Notes: generated by a model from the letters alone, not told the origin. Positions 17,891-27,949 are shown, numbered from the stretch's first letter. The stretch is DNA of 64,000 nt from JABDEZ01 sp965276955 (GCA_965276955.1 CBDIBP010000043.1:1-64000); one strand, 5' to 3'. A program made the numbers and translations.

Positions 17891-20800
17891 TTACTTAGGT
17901 AATATTATTGTGAACTTAGCTCCCTCTCCCGGTGTGCTTGTGGCCTTGATGAATCCCTTATGGTTGTCTATTACTTTTTTCACAATGGCCAACCCTATCC
18001 CTGTCCCCTGGAAATTTGTTTTTTCCAGGCGCTGGAAAATACCGAATATCTTGTCGCTGAACTGCTCATCAAACCCTATTACCATTGTCCTGTATGTAAA
18101 TGCTATAATAGTCCTTGCCGTTTATACCATATTCTTTTTCCAGCTCGGGCGTAACGTCTTCCTGAGCAATGGTGATAAGAGGGTATTCCTCATTAAACTT
18201 TATAGCATTGCTTATCAGGTTTTGGAATACCTGGTGCAGTTGTCATGGTACTCCACTTACTGTAGGTAGCTCACCCACGGTCACTTTCGCATTTTTTTCT
18301 CTTATGTTTATCTCCAGGTCGTCAAGTATTTCCCGTGCTACTTTGTTCAGGTCTACTTGTGCATGTTGTATTTCGTTGTTAGAAAGGCGCGAAAGCGTTA
18401 GTATGTCCTCTATTAGTACATACATCCTGTTCGATGATCGTATTACCTTATCCAGATAGTTGGTCTCAAAGTTATCAAGTTTGCCAGCTGTTCTTTCTTT
18501 CAGCAGGTTGCCAAATGCTTGCACCTTTCGCAATGGTTCTTTCAGGTCGTGCGAGGCAACAGAAGCAAATTGCAGCAGGTCGAAGTTCGACTGCTCCAGT
18601 TTATGGTTCAGCGTCTCCATGTCTGCATAATTCTTTGCTAATTTTTCGCTCGCTGTTTTTTTATCATTAATGTCATTGAGGGTCACTACCAGTCCGTCCA
18701 TCATCTTTATTGCAATGCTCTCCAGCCAGCGGTCTGTATTGTTGTTGCAGTATTCAAAAGCAGTAGGCTCGCCTGTTTCTACTACCTGCACATACTTCTT
18801 GAAGGTCTCTTGTTCTGTATCCCCAAAAAGTTCTTTATAGGTATGGCCTACTATTGCAGAAAGGCCAAGCAATTGCCGGGCAGTATCATTGGCTGTTATG
18901 TATTCAAGATCCGTTATTTCGTGCTGTGCGTTCCTTATCGCCTTCATGCCTGTTATACCACTGGTGGCGCTATTGAATACAGCGCTCATCAGGTTGTTCA
19001 GGTTTTTAACATCTGTGATGTCCACAAAGTTGATCACCACACCATCTGTCGTTTTGTTTTGTTTCAGGTAGGGCGCTATGCGCATCAGGTATACCTTGTC
19101 ATTATCAACCGATATTTCTTTCTCCACCGGTCGCTGGTCCTGCATTACCTTTTTAATATCATTGATAAAATTAAGGTTGCCAATATTGGTAGAGATATCT
19201 ACTATAGAGCGGCCAATATCAGAAGCTATCAGGTTCACCTGGGCAGTAGCAGCGGGGGTAAATTTACGTATAGTCATATTGCTGTCTACCAATATCTGCC
19301 CTATATCTGTGTTCCTGAAATAATTGTTCAGGTCGTCATTCAGCTCTACCAGCTCCTTTATCTTTAGCTGGTGCTCCGCATTTACCGTGTGCAGTTCTTC
19401 GTTAAGCGACTGCAATTCTTCATTAGTGCTTTGCAGCTCTTCGTTGCTCGATATGATCTCTTCGTTGCTCGATTGCAGTTCTTCGTTCGCAGACTCCACC
19501 TCCTCTACCAGTGCCTGCAGGTTTTCCTTGGTGTCCTTTAGCTCCTGCTCCAGTTCTGCTATTCTTTCCGATGTGTATTCTTCTTTGGTGAAGGTGGTGG
19601 ATATTGATCTTTTCTGTGCCAATTCCTCTTCCTTCAGTACGATGAAAATAAAGGGCTGCAAGTAGTTTTTTTGTATCAGGTAGGGCTTAATGATAGCCGT
19701 GATATTGCGCTCGGTATTTCCTGTCTGTACTTTTATATTGCGCTGCACTACTCTTTCATTGTTCTTTATGGCGTTCCTTATACCAGCGCTCAAGGCTATG
19801 GCAAGGTCTGGTGGTACCATTTTCAGCAGGTTAAAATTGAAGGTCGTTTCAGGGAAGTCAATAAAGTTCTTAAAATTGCCAATGGCTTGCTTTACATCAA
19901 AATCCCTGTCAATAAAGATACCTGCATAGTCATACTCTTCCAGTAGCGTATTCTTAAATATTTCAGAGAGGTTATTCAGTGCATTTTTAGAGTTGGCTAC
20001 AATGGCTGGCGCATGCAGCACTTTTTCAGAAGGGTTGGAGAACGATTCCAGGTAGGCCACCTTTACCTTGCTCACGCACTTATATATCTTCCATTTTTTA
20101 TCCACTTCTCCCATCACGTCTTTCAGTACGCCTATATTTTCACTCGACCCAAGAAAGAGGTAACCATTATCATTCAGCGCAAAATGGAATTTCTGCAAAA
20201 TGTTTTTTTGCAGCAGCGGGTTCATGTATATCAGCATGTTCCTGCAAGTGAGCAGGTCTATTTTGCTAAATGGGGGGTCCCTGGTCACATCGTGTTTCGC
20301 GAATACTATCATTTTGCGAAGCGCAGTGCTCACCCTGTATCCGGCAGCTTCTTTCACAAAGAACCTTTTCAGTCTTTCAGGCGATACACTGCTCACCTGG
20401 TCTTCAGTATATAATCCGCGCGATGCTGTTTCTATTACCTCCTGACTTATATCTGTGGCAAATATCTTCACATCACTATCATACATTTTTAGTTCATCCA
20501 TGCATTCATCAAACATCATAGCAATGGAATATGCCTCCTCGCCGGTACTGCATGCTACCACCCAGGCTTTTATGGTATCGCCTTTTTCTTTCTTGGCCAG
20601 TATATCTTTTAGTATTACCGGTCTTAAGCTGGTAAATGCTTCCTGGTCTCTGAAAAATTTGGTCACGTGCAGCAAAAATTCTTTGCAGAGCTTTCTTATT
20701 TCTTCAGTATTCCCAAGCAGGTATTGGTAGTAGTCATGTAGGGATCTTATATTTCGCTCTGCCATTCTTTTGGAAAGGCGACGATTTATAGTGGGTCGTT

Positions 20801-21512
20801 TGTAATTCGAAAAATCGTGAGAAGTGTTCTTATATACCAATTCCAGTATGTCCAGCAAAATAGCTTCTTCCTGGTTGCTTAGTGCACTAAAAGAGCGCAG
20901 CAGCGGAGCTTCCTCTATAAATTCCAGCAGGTCTTGCGGTATGGTCTCCGGTGCAGATATAATGTCTGCATAGCCCGTGCCAATGCCGCTGTTGGGCATG
21001 TCGTCAAACTGGGCGGTTGCCGGGTCTTGCACTACTACGGTACCGCCGGCATTTTTAATAGCTTGTATGCCTTTTGTACCATCGGTACCTGTGCCTGATA
21101 GTATGATGCCTATGGCCTTCTCACCCTGGTCTGTGGCCAGCGATGTAAAGAATGTATCAATGGCCGTATTGGGCGAGTGGTCCCTGGCCTTTGTTTCCAG
21201 CTTCAGTAGCCCGTTCCTTATCGTTATTATCTTACCGGTAGGTATCAGGTATATATGGTCTGGCTGCACCTGCATTGCCTCTTTGGCCTCTATCACCTGC
21301 ATATCGGTGTGTTTCGATAGCAGTTCACCCATAAGGCTTTTATGGTCTGGCGATAAGTGCTGGACAACAACGAATGAAAAACCGGTAGCAGAAGGCATAT
21401 TATCGAACAGCTCATTTATAGCTTCCAGCCCACCTGCTGATGCGCCAATACCCACCATATATTGTGTCTTACTCGAAGGGCCGTTGTTTTTATTAATATT
21501 ATCTTTTTTCAT
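17891..21512 (-). pseudogene. CheB-CheR-PAS-histidine kinase fusion, ATPase domain broken
   Basis: The intact part (21512-18243, 1089 residues) has a CheB methylesterase domain with S25, H52 and D144, a CheR methyltransferase domain (about 215-475), a long coiled coil rich in SSNEELQSTNEE (about 660-740), PAS domains and a HisKA domain with H988 in ASHDLKEPL. The HATPase part continues in frame but is cut by TGA at 18245-18243 where TGG (Trp) is expected (GVP-stop-QLHQ), and then by one extra base near 18078-18080 inside DNG-IGF. The last frame ends at 17891 after the GTGIGLAIVKK box. Such fusions sense signals and pass phosphate to a response regulator; the divergent receiver gene at 21576 is the likely partner. 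Two errors in the assembly would also explain this. Confidence 0.87.
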
Positions 21513-21575
21513 TGGGATAAAACGTAATGCCTGATATTTGTACTAATTTAGCTGATCTTATTATCGCCGCAATAA

Positions 21576-21962
21576 ATGAAAATATTCCTGATCGAAGACG
21601 ATCTTGACGACGTTGAACTTTTAGAAGATGCCCTGCAGACACATAATGTAGATTACGAACTTGACATTGCAAAAGACGGCAGTGCTGCCATAACATATAT
21701 ACGGAACTGTGAAAAAGTACCTGATATTATAGTCCTCGATTTTAACCTACCTAAGATACATGGGAAAGAAGTACTCATAGAAATAAAGTCTGCTGCATCG
21801 TTCAAAAATATTCCCCTCCTTATACTTACTACTTCTTCGGCCAAAGAGGATATCGAATACTCATATAAACATGGTGCCAATAAATATTTAATAAAACCTA
21901 CAAGCATTCAGCAAATAAGGGAGACCATTGATGTGATAGTAGAACTTACTCAAAAACAATAA
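21576..21962 (+). CDS. Single-domain response regulator
   Basis: 128 residues, one CheY-like receiver domain. The acidic pocket E7/D8/D9, phosphoacceptor D55 in VLDFNLP, switch residue T86 and K107 in YLIKP are all present. There is no output domain. Members of this type typically follow or oppose hybrid kinases of the CheB-CheR-PAS type, and here the gene is divergent from one with 63 bases between. It may act through protein contacts or as a phosphate relay. Confidence 0.92.
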   Translation: MKIFLIEDDLDDVELLEDALQTHNVDYELDIAKDGSAAITYIRNCEKVPDIIVLDFNLPKIHGKEVLIEIKSAASFKNIPLLILTTSSAKEDIEYSYKHGANKYLIKPTSIQQIRETIDVIVELTQKQ

Positions 21963-22061
21963 TATATATACTTATATTACTGCTCCTTTTCGGATAGAGT
22001 ATGTATTTTTTAATAAAGATCTGTTTTTCTTTACGTATTCGAGTGGTCTTATAATTCAACC

Positions 22062-23066
22062 TTACGTTATGCTTTTAAATACAGTATAGCGCAGCAGCAT
22101 TTCCAGCAGCAGGCATACCACCGCTATCATTGCAAAAGGGAAGAACAGTTCTGTATAATGCTTAAAGGAGCTGATATCTACCTTGCTTTTTTCCAGCTTG
22201 TTTATGTTGCTGTATATATCAGCCAATGCTTTGTTGTTTGTAGCACGGTAAAACTTACCCCCTGTTTCAGTAGCTATTTTTTTCAGCAATGGCTCGTCTA
22301 TGTCCGATCGTACCATTGCTTTCTGCCCGTTGGGTAGTGGCATCAGCGCCTCGCCCAGGGTGCCTATGCCCACGGTGTATACGCGCACTTTATATGCCTT
22401 AGCTATCTCAAGAGCGGTTATGGGGTCTATAAGGCCGGTATTATTCACACCATCTGTTAGTAATATGATCACTTTGCTCTTCCCTTTAGAGTAGCGCAGT
22501 CTGTCCACCGCTGTTGCCAGCCCCATGCCTATAGAGGTGCCATCCATCAGCATGCCGCTTTTTATGCTCCTTATTTGTTCTTTCAGTACATTATGGTCTA
22601 TAGTAATAGGGCATAGGGTAAAGCTTTCTCCAGAGAATATTACCAGCCCTATGCGGTCTGTAGGTCTGTCGCTTACAAAACGTTCTGCGGCTGCCTTTGC
22701 AGCCTCTACGCGGTTGGGTTTGAAGTCTTCGGTCAGCATACTGCCAGATACGTCTATGCCTATCACTATGTCTATACCCTCGCTGTCTATACGCTCCGTT
22801 ACGTTCGATGATTGGGGGCGTGCCAGCGCTATGGTCAGCATTACGATAGCTATTATGCGCAGCACAAAAAGCATGGGCCGCAGGCGCACCTTTCCGGTAG
22901 GTTTTATTTTCTCTATGCCTGCCAGTGTGGTCAGGCGCATTACCGGGAAATTGCGCTTCTTGCTCCTGCTTTGCCACCATATCATAAATGGCACCAGCAA
23001 CAGCAACCCGAAAAATGCCGGGTATGCGAACCTGAAATGTTGCCAGTCCATAAAGTAGCTTATCAT
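22062..23066 (-). CDS. batA: BatA-like von Willebrand factor A membrane protein
   Basis: 334 residues. Two helices lie near the N-terminus (about 14-32 and 65-83), then a VWA domain with the MIDAS motif D105-x-S107-x-S109 and a later LLTDGVNN, and a C-terminal helix (about 305-330). BatA proteins of Bacteroidota occur in MoxR-DUF58-Bat operons linked to stress tolerance and cell envelope complexes. The start overlaps the stop of the upstream gene by 4 bases (ATGA). No BatB, BatC or full-length BatD follows here; the next gene is a convergent response regulator. Confidence 0.88.
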   Translation of the reverse strand: MISYFMDWQHFRFAYPAFFGLLLLVPFMIWWQSRSKKRNFPVMRLTTLAGIEKIKPTGKVRLRPMLFVLRIIAIVMLTIALARPQSSNVTERIDSEGIDIVIGIDVSGSMLTEDFKPNRVEAAKAAAERFVSDRPTDRIGLVIFSGESFTLCPITIDHNVLKEQIRSIKSGMLMDGTSIGMGLATAVDRLRYSKGKSKVIILLTDGVNNTGLIDPITALEIAKAYKVRVYTVGIGTLGEALMPLPNGQKAMVRSDIDEPLLKKIATETGGKFYRATNNKALADIYSNINKLEKSKVDISSFKHYTELFFPFAMIAVVCLLLEMLLRYTVFKSIT

Positions 23067-24016
23067 TGCGTTGGTTGGGTTTCGTTTCTAAAAGGTGGTT
23101 TAGATGCCACTACAAATTTTATGGCTTTTTCCATTGCGTCCATATGCTCTGCGGGTAGTGGCTGGCTCTTGGCGAATTTTGCCATATCTGCAGTTTGCAG
23201 TACACTTTTCAATTGTTCTTCAAATGGCTGCATCTCACGGTGTATACGCACCTTGTACAGCAGCTCATCTGTCGTCAGCTCCATTGCTGGTGTTTTAAAA
23301 CGCAGCTCTATATAGTTGCGCACTATATCTGTCAGTTCGGTATAGTATTCTTTTACATTGCCTTGCTGCCACAGTTGTTTTTCTTCCAGTGCGGCCAGCA
23401 GGCGTATGGTCTTTTGCTGCAGTGTCTCTGGCGGAGTGGTGTTTACAGGCGCTGCTTTTACCTTCTTATTGCGTATAAAATAGGAAACAACAAAAATAAG
23501 CAGCGTCATGAACACAGCGCCCGCCACTATATACCATATGTAATCCAGCCACGAGGCTTTTACCTTTATAATGTCTTTAATGGGTTTGAATGCCTTGGTG
23601 GTATCTACCGCCACGGTCTGCACCAGCAGCGGGAAGGAGTCTGTATGCAATACATAGGTGGAATCGAACTTAGGCTTTACGGTAAATGCTATGGAAGGCA
23701 CCACATACATACCGGAGTCGAACCCGGTTATCAGCAGCCGCTGGCGGTAAGACACGTTGTCGCCATCTTTTACCGTATCTATCTTGCCTTTGTCCAGCAC
23801 TTCCAGGTGGGCAAAAGAATCGGGTATCGCAGGCCATATCAATTGCTCTGCCCTGCCGTTTATTTTTACTTCCACAAAAAGGCGGGCCTGGTCGCCCACA
23901 AGTATCTGTGTGGCATCCATCCGCGTGGTTATTTTCGCGTTCTGCGCAAAACATGCTACGTTCAGAAGCAATAGCGCTACGAGCAGGAATAAGGTCTTTT
24001 GTGCCGGTGCTTTCAT
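23063..24016 (-). CDS. Bat-operon membrane protein (BatD/DUF4381-like)
   Basis: 317 residues: signal peptide (about 1-24), a beta-rich periplasmic domain (about 25-165), one transmembrane helix (about 171-193) and a cytoplasmic tail. Layout and position between DUF58 and BatA genes match the BatD/DUF4381-like protein of Bacteroidota Bat operons, which probably bridges envelope and VWA partners. It starts 8 bases after the DUF58 gene and overlaps batA by 4. Exact family naming is uncertain. Confidence 0.75.
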   Translation of the reverse strand: MKAPAQKTLFLLVALLLLNVACFAQNAKITTRMDATQILVGDQARLFVEVKINGRAEQLIWPAIPDSFAHLEVLDKGKIDTVKDGDNVSYRQRLLITGFDSGMYVVPSIAFTVKPKFDSTYVLHTDSFPLLVQTVAVDTTKAFKPIKDIIKVKASWLDYIWYIVAGAVFMTLLIFVVSYFIRNKKVKAAPVNTTPPETLQQKTIRLLAALEEKQLWQQGNVKEYYTELTDIVRNYIELRFKTPAMELTTDELLYKVRIHREMQPFEEQLKSVLQTADMAKFAKSQPLPAEHMDAMEKAIKFVVASKPPFRNETQPTQ

Positions 24017-24024
24017 TATCGTTT

Positions 24025-24891
24025 TTACCTTCCTTTAAAATAGCCTTGCAGTATTTTTACATGATCTTCATCTGTGCGCACCGTGAGCAGCGAGGCCCCG
24101 CTTTTTCTGAACACGCTGTTGCAGTATTTACGATAATGCTCAAAAGCTTCGGCATAGCCTTTACGCACATTTTTATCATCTGTATCCAGCCAGCGTACCT
24201 GGCCGCTTTCGGCATCCATTACCTGCAGCAGCCCTGCCGACGGCAGCTCTTTGTCGCTTCGGTCATATATATGTATACCCACCACATCATGCTTGCGCGC
24301 CGCCAGTTGCAGTCCCTGTTCATAAGGCTTGCTCACAAAATCGCTCAGCAGAAAGGTGATGGTCTTCTTCTTCAGTACATTGTTCAGGAACTTCAGCGCC
24401 ACATCTATGTTGGTACCCCCGGCTTGTATCGGCTCCAGCGCTATCAGTTCGCGTATGATGCGCAGTATGTGGCTGCGCCCTTTTTTAGGGGGTATGTATT
24501 TCTCCACCTTATCGCTAAAGAATATAACACCCACCTTATCATTATTGGTGGTGGCCGAGAAAGAGAGTACCGCGCCCAGTTCTGTTATCAGGTCGCGCTT
24601 CAGTTGCTTTTTTGTGCCGAACAGCGAGCTGGTGCTTATATCCACCAGCAGCATCACCACCAGTTCGCGCTCCTCTTCAAATACCTTTACGAAGGGGTGA
24701 GAGAAGCGTGCGGTAACATTCCAGTCTATGAATTTCACATCATCGCCCGGTACATATTCGCGCACCTCGCTAAAAGACATACCCCTGCCTTTGAAGGTAG
24801 AATGGTATTCCCCTGCAAATATGTGATTGCTCAGCCCCTTGGTCTTTATCTCAATGCGCCTTACCTTCTTTAGTAGCTCCGCGGTGGTCAT
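24025..24891 (-). CDS. DUF58 (VWA-like) protein of the Bat operon
   Basis: 288 residues, cytoplasmic. The conserved block GRGMSFSEVREYVPGDDVK (about 51-69) followed by IDWNVTARF is diagnostic of DUF58. These proteins are MoxR AAA+ ATPase partners. The expected moxR gene is not immediately upstream: about 400 bases of accessory sequence and an unrelated gene lie there. Either moxR sits elsewhere or the island separated the pair. This gene appears to head the three-gene operon. Confidence 0.9.
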   Translation of the reverse strand: MTTAELLKKVRRIEIKTKGLSNHIFAGEYHSTFKGRGMSFSEVREYVPGDDVKFIDWNVTARFSHPFVKVFEEERELVVMLLVDISTSSLFGTKKQLKRDLITELGAVLSFSATTNNDKVGVIFFSDKVEKYIPPKKGRSHILRIIRELIALEPIQAGGTNIDVALKFLNNVLKKKTITFLLSDFVSKPYEQGLQLAARKHDVVGIHIYDRSDKELPSAGLLQVMDAESGQVRWLDTDDKNVRKGYAEAFEHYRKYCNSVFRKSGASLLTVRTDEDHVKILQGYFKGR

Positions 24892-25174
24892 GATATGCTA
24901 AAAGATCACAAAATAGTTTAAAACTCTTTACTAAAATGCTAAAATATGTATTACTTCCATTAACAACATAGGAATAATATGCATTTGTCGATAGCAAAAA
25001 TAAATGTTCTGTGTTTATTTGTGAGGGACAAATGTTTAAAGTTTTCTGAAAAAAATGGGTCTGTCATGTGCCTTTGGTCGGTCGCTGACCGCCAACTCTC
25101 GGGAAGGGTATTGTGTTGGACCATGGTCGTCAGTTGGTTCGAAGGCTGTAACTTTGGAACAAACTGATCCTGAA
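24892..25174. other. Non-coding stretch before the antitoxin-like remnant
   Basis: AT-rich, with the start of a GC-richer patch around 25070-25150. I see no intact gene, tRNA or terminator. A minus-strand TATTTTTG (25002-24995) could serve the DUF58 operon, but no TTG at suitable distance supports it. Confidence 0.4.
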
Positions 25175-25296
25175 ATGGAAACACTATTAGTACGACCAGG
25201 AAATAGTGAGCAACTGAAAACAATAAAAGCAGTTCTGAAGCTTTGAATGTTGATTTTATTTCTAAAAAAGAAAAGAGCTATATTACTACCTTATAA
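25175..25296 (+). pseudogene. DUF2683/antitoxin-like remnant with a one-base deletion
   Basis: From the ATG at 25175 the frame reads METLLVRPGNSEQLKTIKA, followed by VLK and a stop (TGA 25244-25246). Shifting by one base at CTGAAGCTTTG (about 25235-25245) continues as ALNVDFISKKEKSYITTL before TAA at 25294-25296. The joined product of about 41 residues resembles small Bacteroidota proteins with LxVxPxNEEQLKALKAxLKALxVxF, often encoded next to RelE/ParE-type toxins. No toxin gene is visible. I read it as a broken antitoxin-like gene; family naming is from memory and needs a profile search. Confidence 0.5.
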
Positions 25297-25299
25297 AAA

Positions 25300-26043
25300 T
25301 CACCTTATTGATTTTAATCTTTTAATAATATTTCTCCTTTTAATTGCATTGGGCAGTTTTTCATTGTCTTTCATAAGTTGCAAATTAGAAATCATAAAAT
25401 CAGTATTGTATATAGCGGCTATATCTTCTAAACTACCAATACTAATCACAAAAGGCTGTGTGCTTTCTCTTTCAATATAGAATCTAAATTCGTTTTGATA
25501 TTTGTACTCATTAGGTTTTTGGAATAGCGTTATAATTCCATTTTTTTTATTGCTATTATAATAATCTACAAAGCCATATCGGAATTTTAGATTTAAGTCT
25601 CTTAGTTTTTCTTTTAAACGTTTTAAAAATTCAGGATTGTTTTTAATAAATAAGCAATGATCGCCAAACTTCGAAATTTGATTATTGATTTTAAATTTTA
25701 GTGGTCTTTTAATATGATACGAGGAAATAGAGTAAAGGCTATAAATATTCCCCAATACCTGTTCATAATCTTCTCTAATTTGTAATGAAATATATTCACC
25801 TTTAAAATTAAGTGCCTTAATTTCAAACTCACCTCCTGGGTAGTTTTTTAGTGCCCGGATACCTTCATATTTATCCCCTCTTAATGCATTGTCTTCGCAG
25901 GTTCTGAAGTACTGTATAGGGTTCATATATATCGTTCCGTTTGTATACATATCCATAATATGGTCTTTTTGACCAAATTTCATAAAGCACTTAATAGTGG
26001 GATGAGGGGCTGGGTGTTTTCTAAGGTTTCTCTTCATTAACAA
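25300..26043 (-). CDS. DUF2971-like protein of unknown function in an AT-rich island
   Basis: 247 residues, low in GC compared with neighbours. The N-terminal pattern FMKFGQKDHIMDMYTNGTIY followed by MNPIQYFR and RGDKYEGI recalls DUF2971-related proteins, whose function is unknown and which often sit in variable or defence-rich loci. A C-terminal NEFRFYIE block is also typical of this group. No signal peptide or helices are seen, so it is cytoplasmic. Start: ATG at 26043 or Met3 (26037). It ends 4 bases from the antitoxin-like remnant, convergent to it. Confidence 0.65.
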   Translation of the reverse strand: MLMKRNLRKHPAPHPTIKCFMKFGQKDHIMDMYTNGTIYMNPIQYFRTCEDNALRGDKYEGIRALKNYPGGEFEIKALNFKGEYISLQIREDYEQVLGNIYSLYSISSYHIKRPLKFKINNQISKFGDHCLFIKNNPEFLKRLKEKLRDLNLKFRYGFVDYYNSNKKNGIITLFQKPNEYKYQNEFRFYIERESTQPFVISIGSLEDIAAIYNTDFMISNLQLMKDNEKLPNAIKRRNIIKRLKSIR

Positions 26044-26633
26044 AAATGTTGATTTTATATTATTTTATGAATATACATTACATGCAATAAAAAGTATGTT
26101 CAATATTAGTAGACTGTAACATCATGCACTTTAATTTTTGCGATTATAACTGAGAAAACAAATTTGATATTATTACTTCGCTCAAGCGAAGTCTAATTTC
26201 CTGACTTCATCCTCACCAGCAAAGCGATCTTCATATCGCCGTTTGTACTGTTACGCTATACACGAAAAACCTATCCACACTTCCAGCTATTCTCAAACAC
26301 ATGCCCACAAATGCTTTCAGCAGGTGCACCAGCGTATTTTGTGCATATGTTGTCAACTCACTTATCGTTCCACATCGTAACTTGCTAAGGCACTAAAACC
26401 CCAAAATTGCTCACTAAAATAGCAGGCCTCAATGAATATATTGATCTATATAAATATGTCTTTTATCTACTCACATGCCGCTCACATTTTTCTCATCGGT
26501 AAATCGGTAATTTTATCATGAAATAGGCAACAGTAAAGGGTTTTCGCCAAAATAAGAAATTACCGGTATCGGAAAAAAGCGGTAATTTCCTCCTCACCCA
26601 GCAATTCCCTAATTTCAATTTCTAAACATTTGC
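26044..26633. other. 590-base intergenic island with palindromes and no intact gene
   Basis: No convincing gene. It holds an 18-base palindrome (26175-26192), several TTACCG/CGGTAA motifs (from about 26496) and a hairpin repeat at 26556-26589 that recurs near 42080. On the minus strand a short open stretch around 26270-26380 looks faintly coding but carries no recognisable motif. Confidence 0.5.
26556..26589. repeat. Palindromic intergenic repeat, copy A
   Basis: Perfect 10-base inverted repeat GAAATTACCG / CGGTAATTTC (26556-26565 and 26580-26589) around a 14-base spacer. Read on the minus strand, 26589-26557 matches 42067-42099 at 28 of 33 positions. See copy B. Confidence 0.7.
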
Positions 26634-27017
26634 ATGTTGTTCCCCGACCTACTGTTTGCATTTTCTGGTGTCTCTATTATTATCTTTTGTGTTTACCTAA
26701 CATACATATATGAGAATAAGGTGCTCATCCCGAAAGCACAAAAAAATATAGTATCAATATTGGAAAAACACGGTTTCACCTTTGTAAGAATTGAGCGAAC
26801 TGAAAATTATATTATTCACCAGATCAACAGGGATAGAGGGGATTTTGAAAATGGCAGATTTCCTTTGGAAAATTTCAGTAAGAATAAGCCACTTTATTAC
26901 TACGTCGTTTATACTCTAAAAAATTATAATGAGGAAATGCGTTGTACCATTAGGATCCCACGAGGTTTTTACTTCTACGAATTTGATAATATAGAATTTA
27001 AACCTTCATTGTGGTGA
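26634..27017 (+). CDS. Small single-pass membrane protein, unknown
   Basis: 127 residues with one N-terminal transmembrane helix (about 3-25) and a soluble, charged C-terminal domain. No domain is recognised. AT-rich like the rest of the island, so probably acquired. The ATG at 26634 lies directly before the helix. Confidence 0.6.
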   Translation: MLFPDLLFAFSGVSIIIFCVYLTYIYENKVLIPKAQKNIVSILEKHGFTFVRIERTENYIIHQINRDRGDFENGRFPLENFSKNKPLYYYVVYTLKNYNEEMRCTIRIPRGFYFYEFDNIEFKPSLW

Positions 27018-27044
27018 TGTATCGATATAATTCACGATAACGCT

Positions 27045-27052
27045 TAGCTTTG
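27045..27052 (+). promoter_or_regulatory. -7 element TAGCTTTG before the 27075 lipoprotein gene
   Basis: Matches TAnnTTTG 22 bases before the ATG. No TTG at the -33 position is seen. Confidence 0.4.
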
Positions 27053-27074
27053 GGTACACTTTAAAGATCTGAAC

Positions 27075-27926
27075 ATGAAACACACATTACTATTACCAGT
27101 TGCTGCAGCGGCCATTATGCTTGCATCTTGCGGCCAAAGCACTACAAAAACAGAAACTACCACTACTACCGACTCTACAAAACAGGCGGTTTATACACAT
27201 CTTTCGCTTGCCCCGGTAGGCGCTTCGCCGGAATTCCAGAATGCCAAGCTGGACGTAAAAAGCGTAACTGCTGAAAAAGCAGGTGCAGACAGCGCCAAGG
27301 TAACCTTCAACTTCGATGTGAAGAACTACGAACTGAAAATGCAGACGGCCGATACAGGCACCAAGCTATGCAGCAATTCTGCACAGGGCCAACACATACA
27401 TTTTATAATGGACAACCAGCCTTACAAGGCGCTGTACGATCCTACCAATACTATCACCCTCGCCAACAATAGCGAGCACTACCTTATGGCATTCCTGTCC
27501 CGCTCTTACCATCAGTCTTTAAAGAACAAGGGTGCGGCCATACTATACCACTTTAAAATAGACGAAAAAGGCAACCTGAAAAAACTCGACGAGCCTAAAC
27601 AACCAATGGTATTTTACAGCCGCCCCAAAGGCGACTACCTGGGCAAAGACACTGCCAATGTACTCCTCGATTTTTACGTATGGAACTGCACACTGTCTGC
27701 AGATGGCTATAAAGTAAAGGCTAACATCACCAACGACAATCGTGGCGCAGCTTATGATACCACCCTTACCCTAACCGACTGGAACTCTAACTTTATCCAG
27801 AACCTGGGTGTAGGCAAAAGCCACGTCACGCTTACTTTGGTAGATAAGGATGGCAAGCAGGTAGATGGCCCGTCATCAAAAGTGACCCGCAACATTACAC
27901 TTGCCGCACAGGAACCAATGAAGTAA
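27075..27926 (+). CDS. Secreted lipoprotein of unknown function
   Basis: 283 residues. Signal peptide with lipobox LASC (Cys19), then a Thr/Ser-rich linker (about 22-37) and a beta-rich domain with FNFDVKNYEL and QHIHFIMDNQPY. The HIHF-type segment resembles proteins that hold a ligand in a beta sandwich, but I cannot name the family. The gene is followed by a clear terminator and probably forms its own unit. Confidence 0.8.
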   Translation: MKHTLLLPVAAAAIMLASCGQSTTKTETTTTTDSTKQAVYTHLSLAPVGASPEFQNAKLDVKSVTAEKAGADSAKVTFNFDVKNYELKMQTADTGTKLCSNSAQGQHIHFIMDNQPYKALYDPTNTITLANNSEHYLMAFLSRSYHQSLKNKGAAILYHFKIDEKGNLKKLDEPKQPMVFYSRPKGDYLGKDTANVLLDFYVWNCTLSADGYKVKANITNDNRGAAYDTTLTLTDWNSNFIQNLGVGKSHVTLTLVDKDGKQVDGPSSKVTRNITLAAQEPMK

Positions 27927-27949
27927 CACTTATTTTATAATAGTTTAAG

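Noticed and set aside
23686..24873. 395-codon open frame on the + strand opposite the Bat genes
   Set aside because: It is a shadow of the well-supported DUF58 and BatD-like genes: no domain is visible and it reads in antisense to two genes.
25140..25210. Resemblance of AGTACGACCAGG to 23S rRNA 3' sequence
   Set aside because: Only a short stretch matches, and the region reads better as an antitoxin-like coding remnant.
26270..26380. Possible transposase fragment on the minus strand in the island
   Set aside because: The open stretch is short, with no DDE or HUH motif visible.
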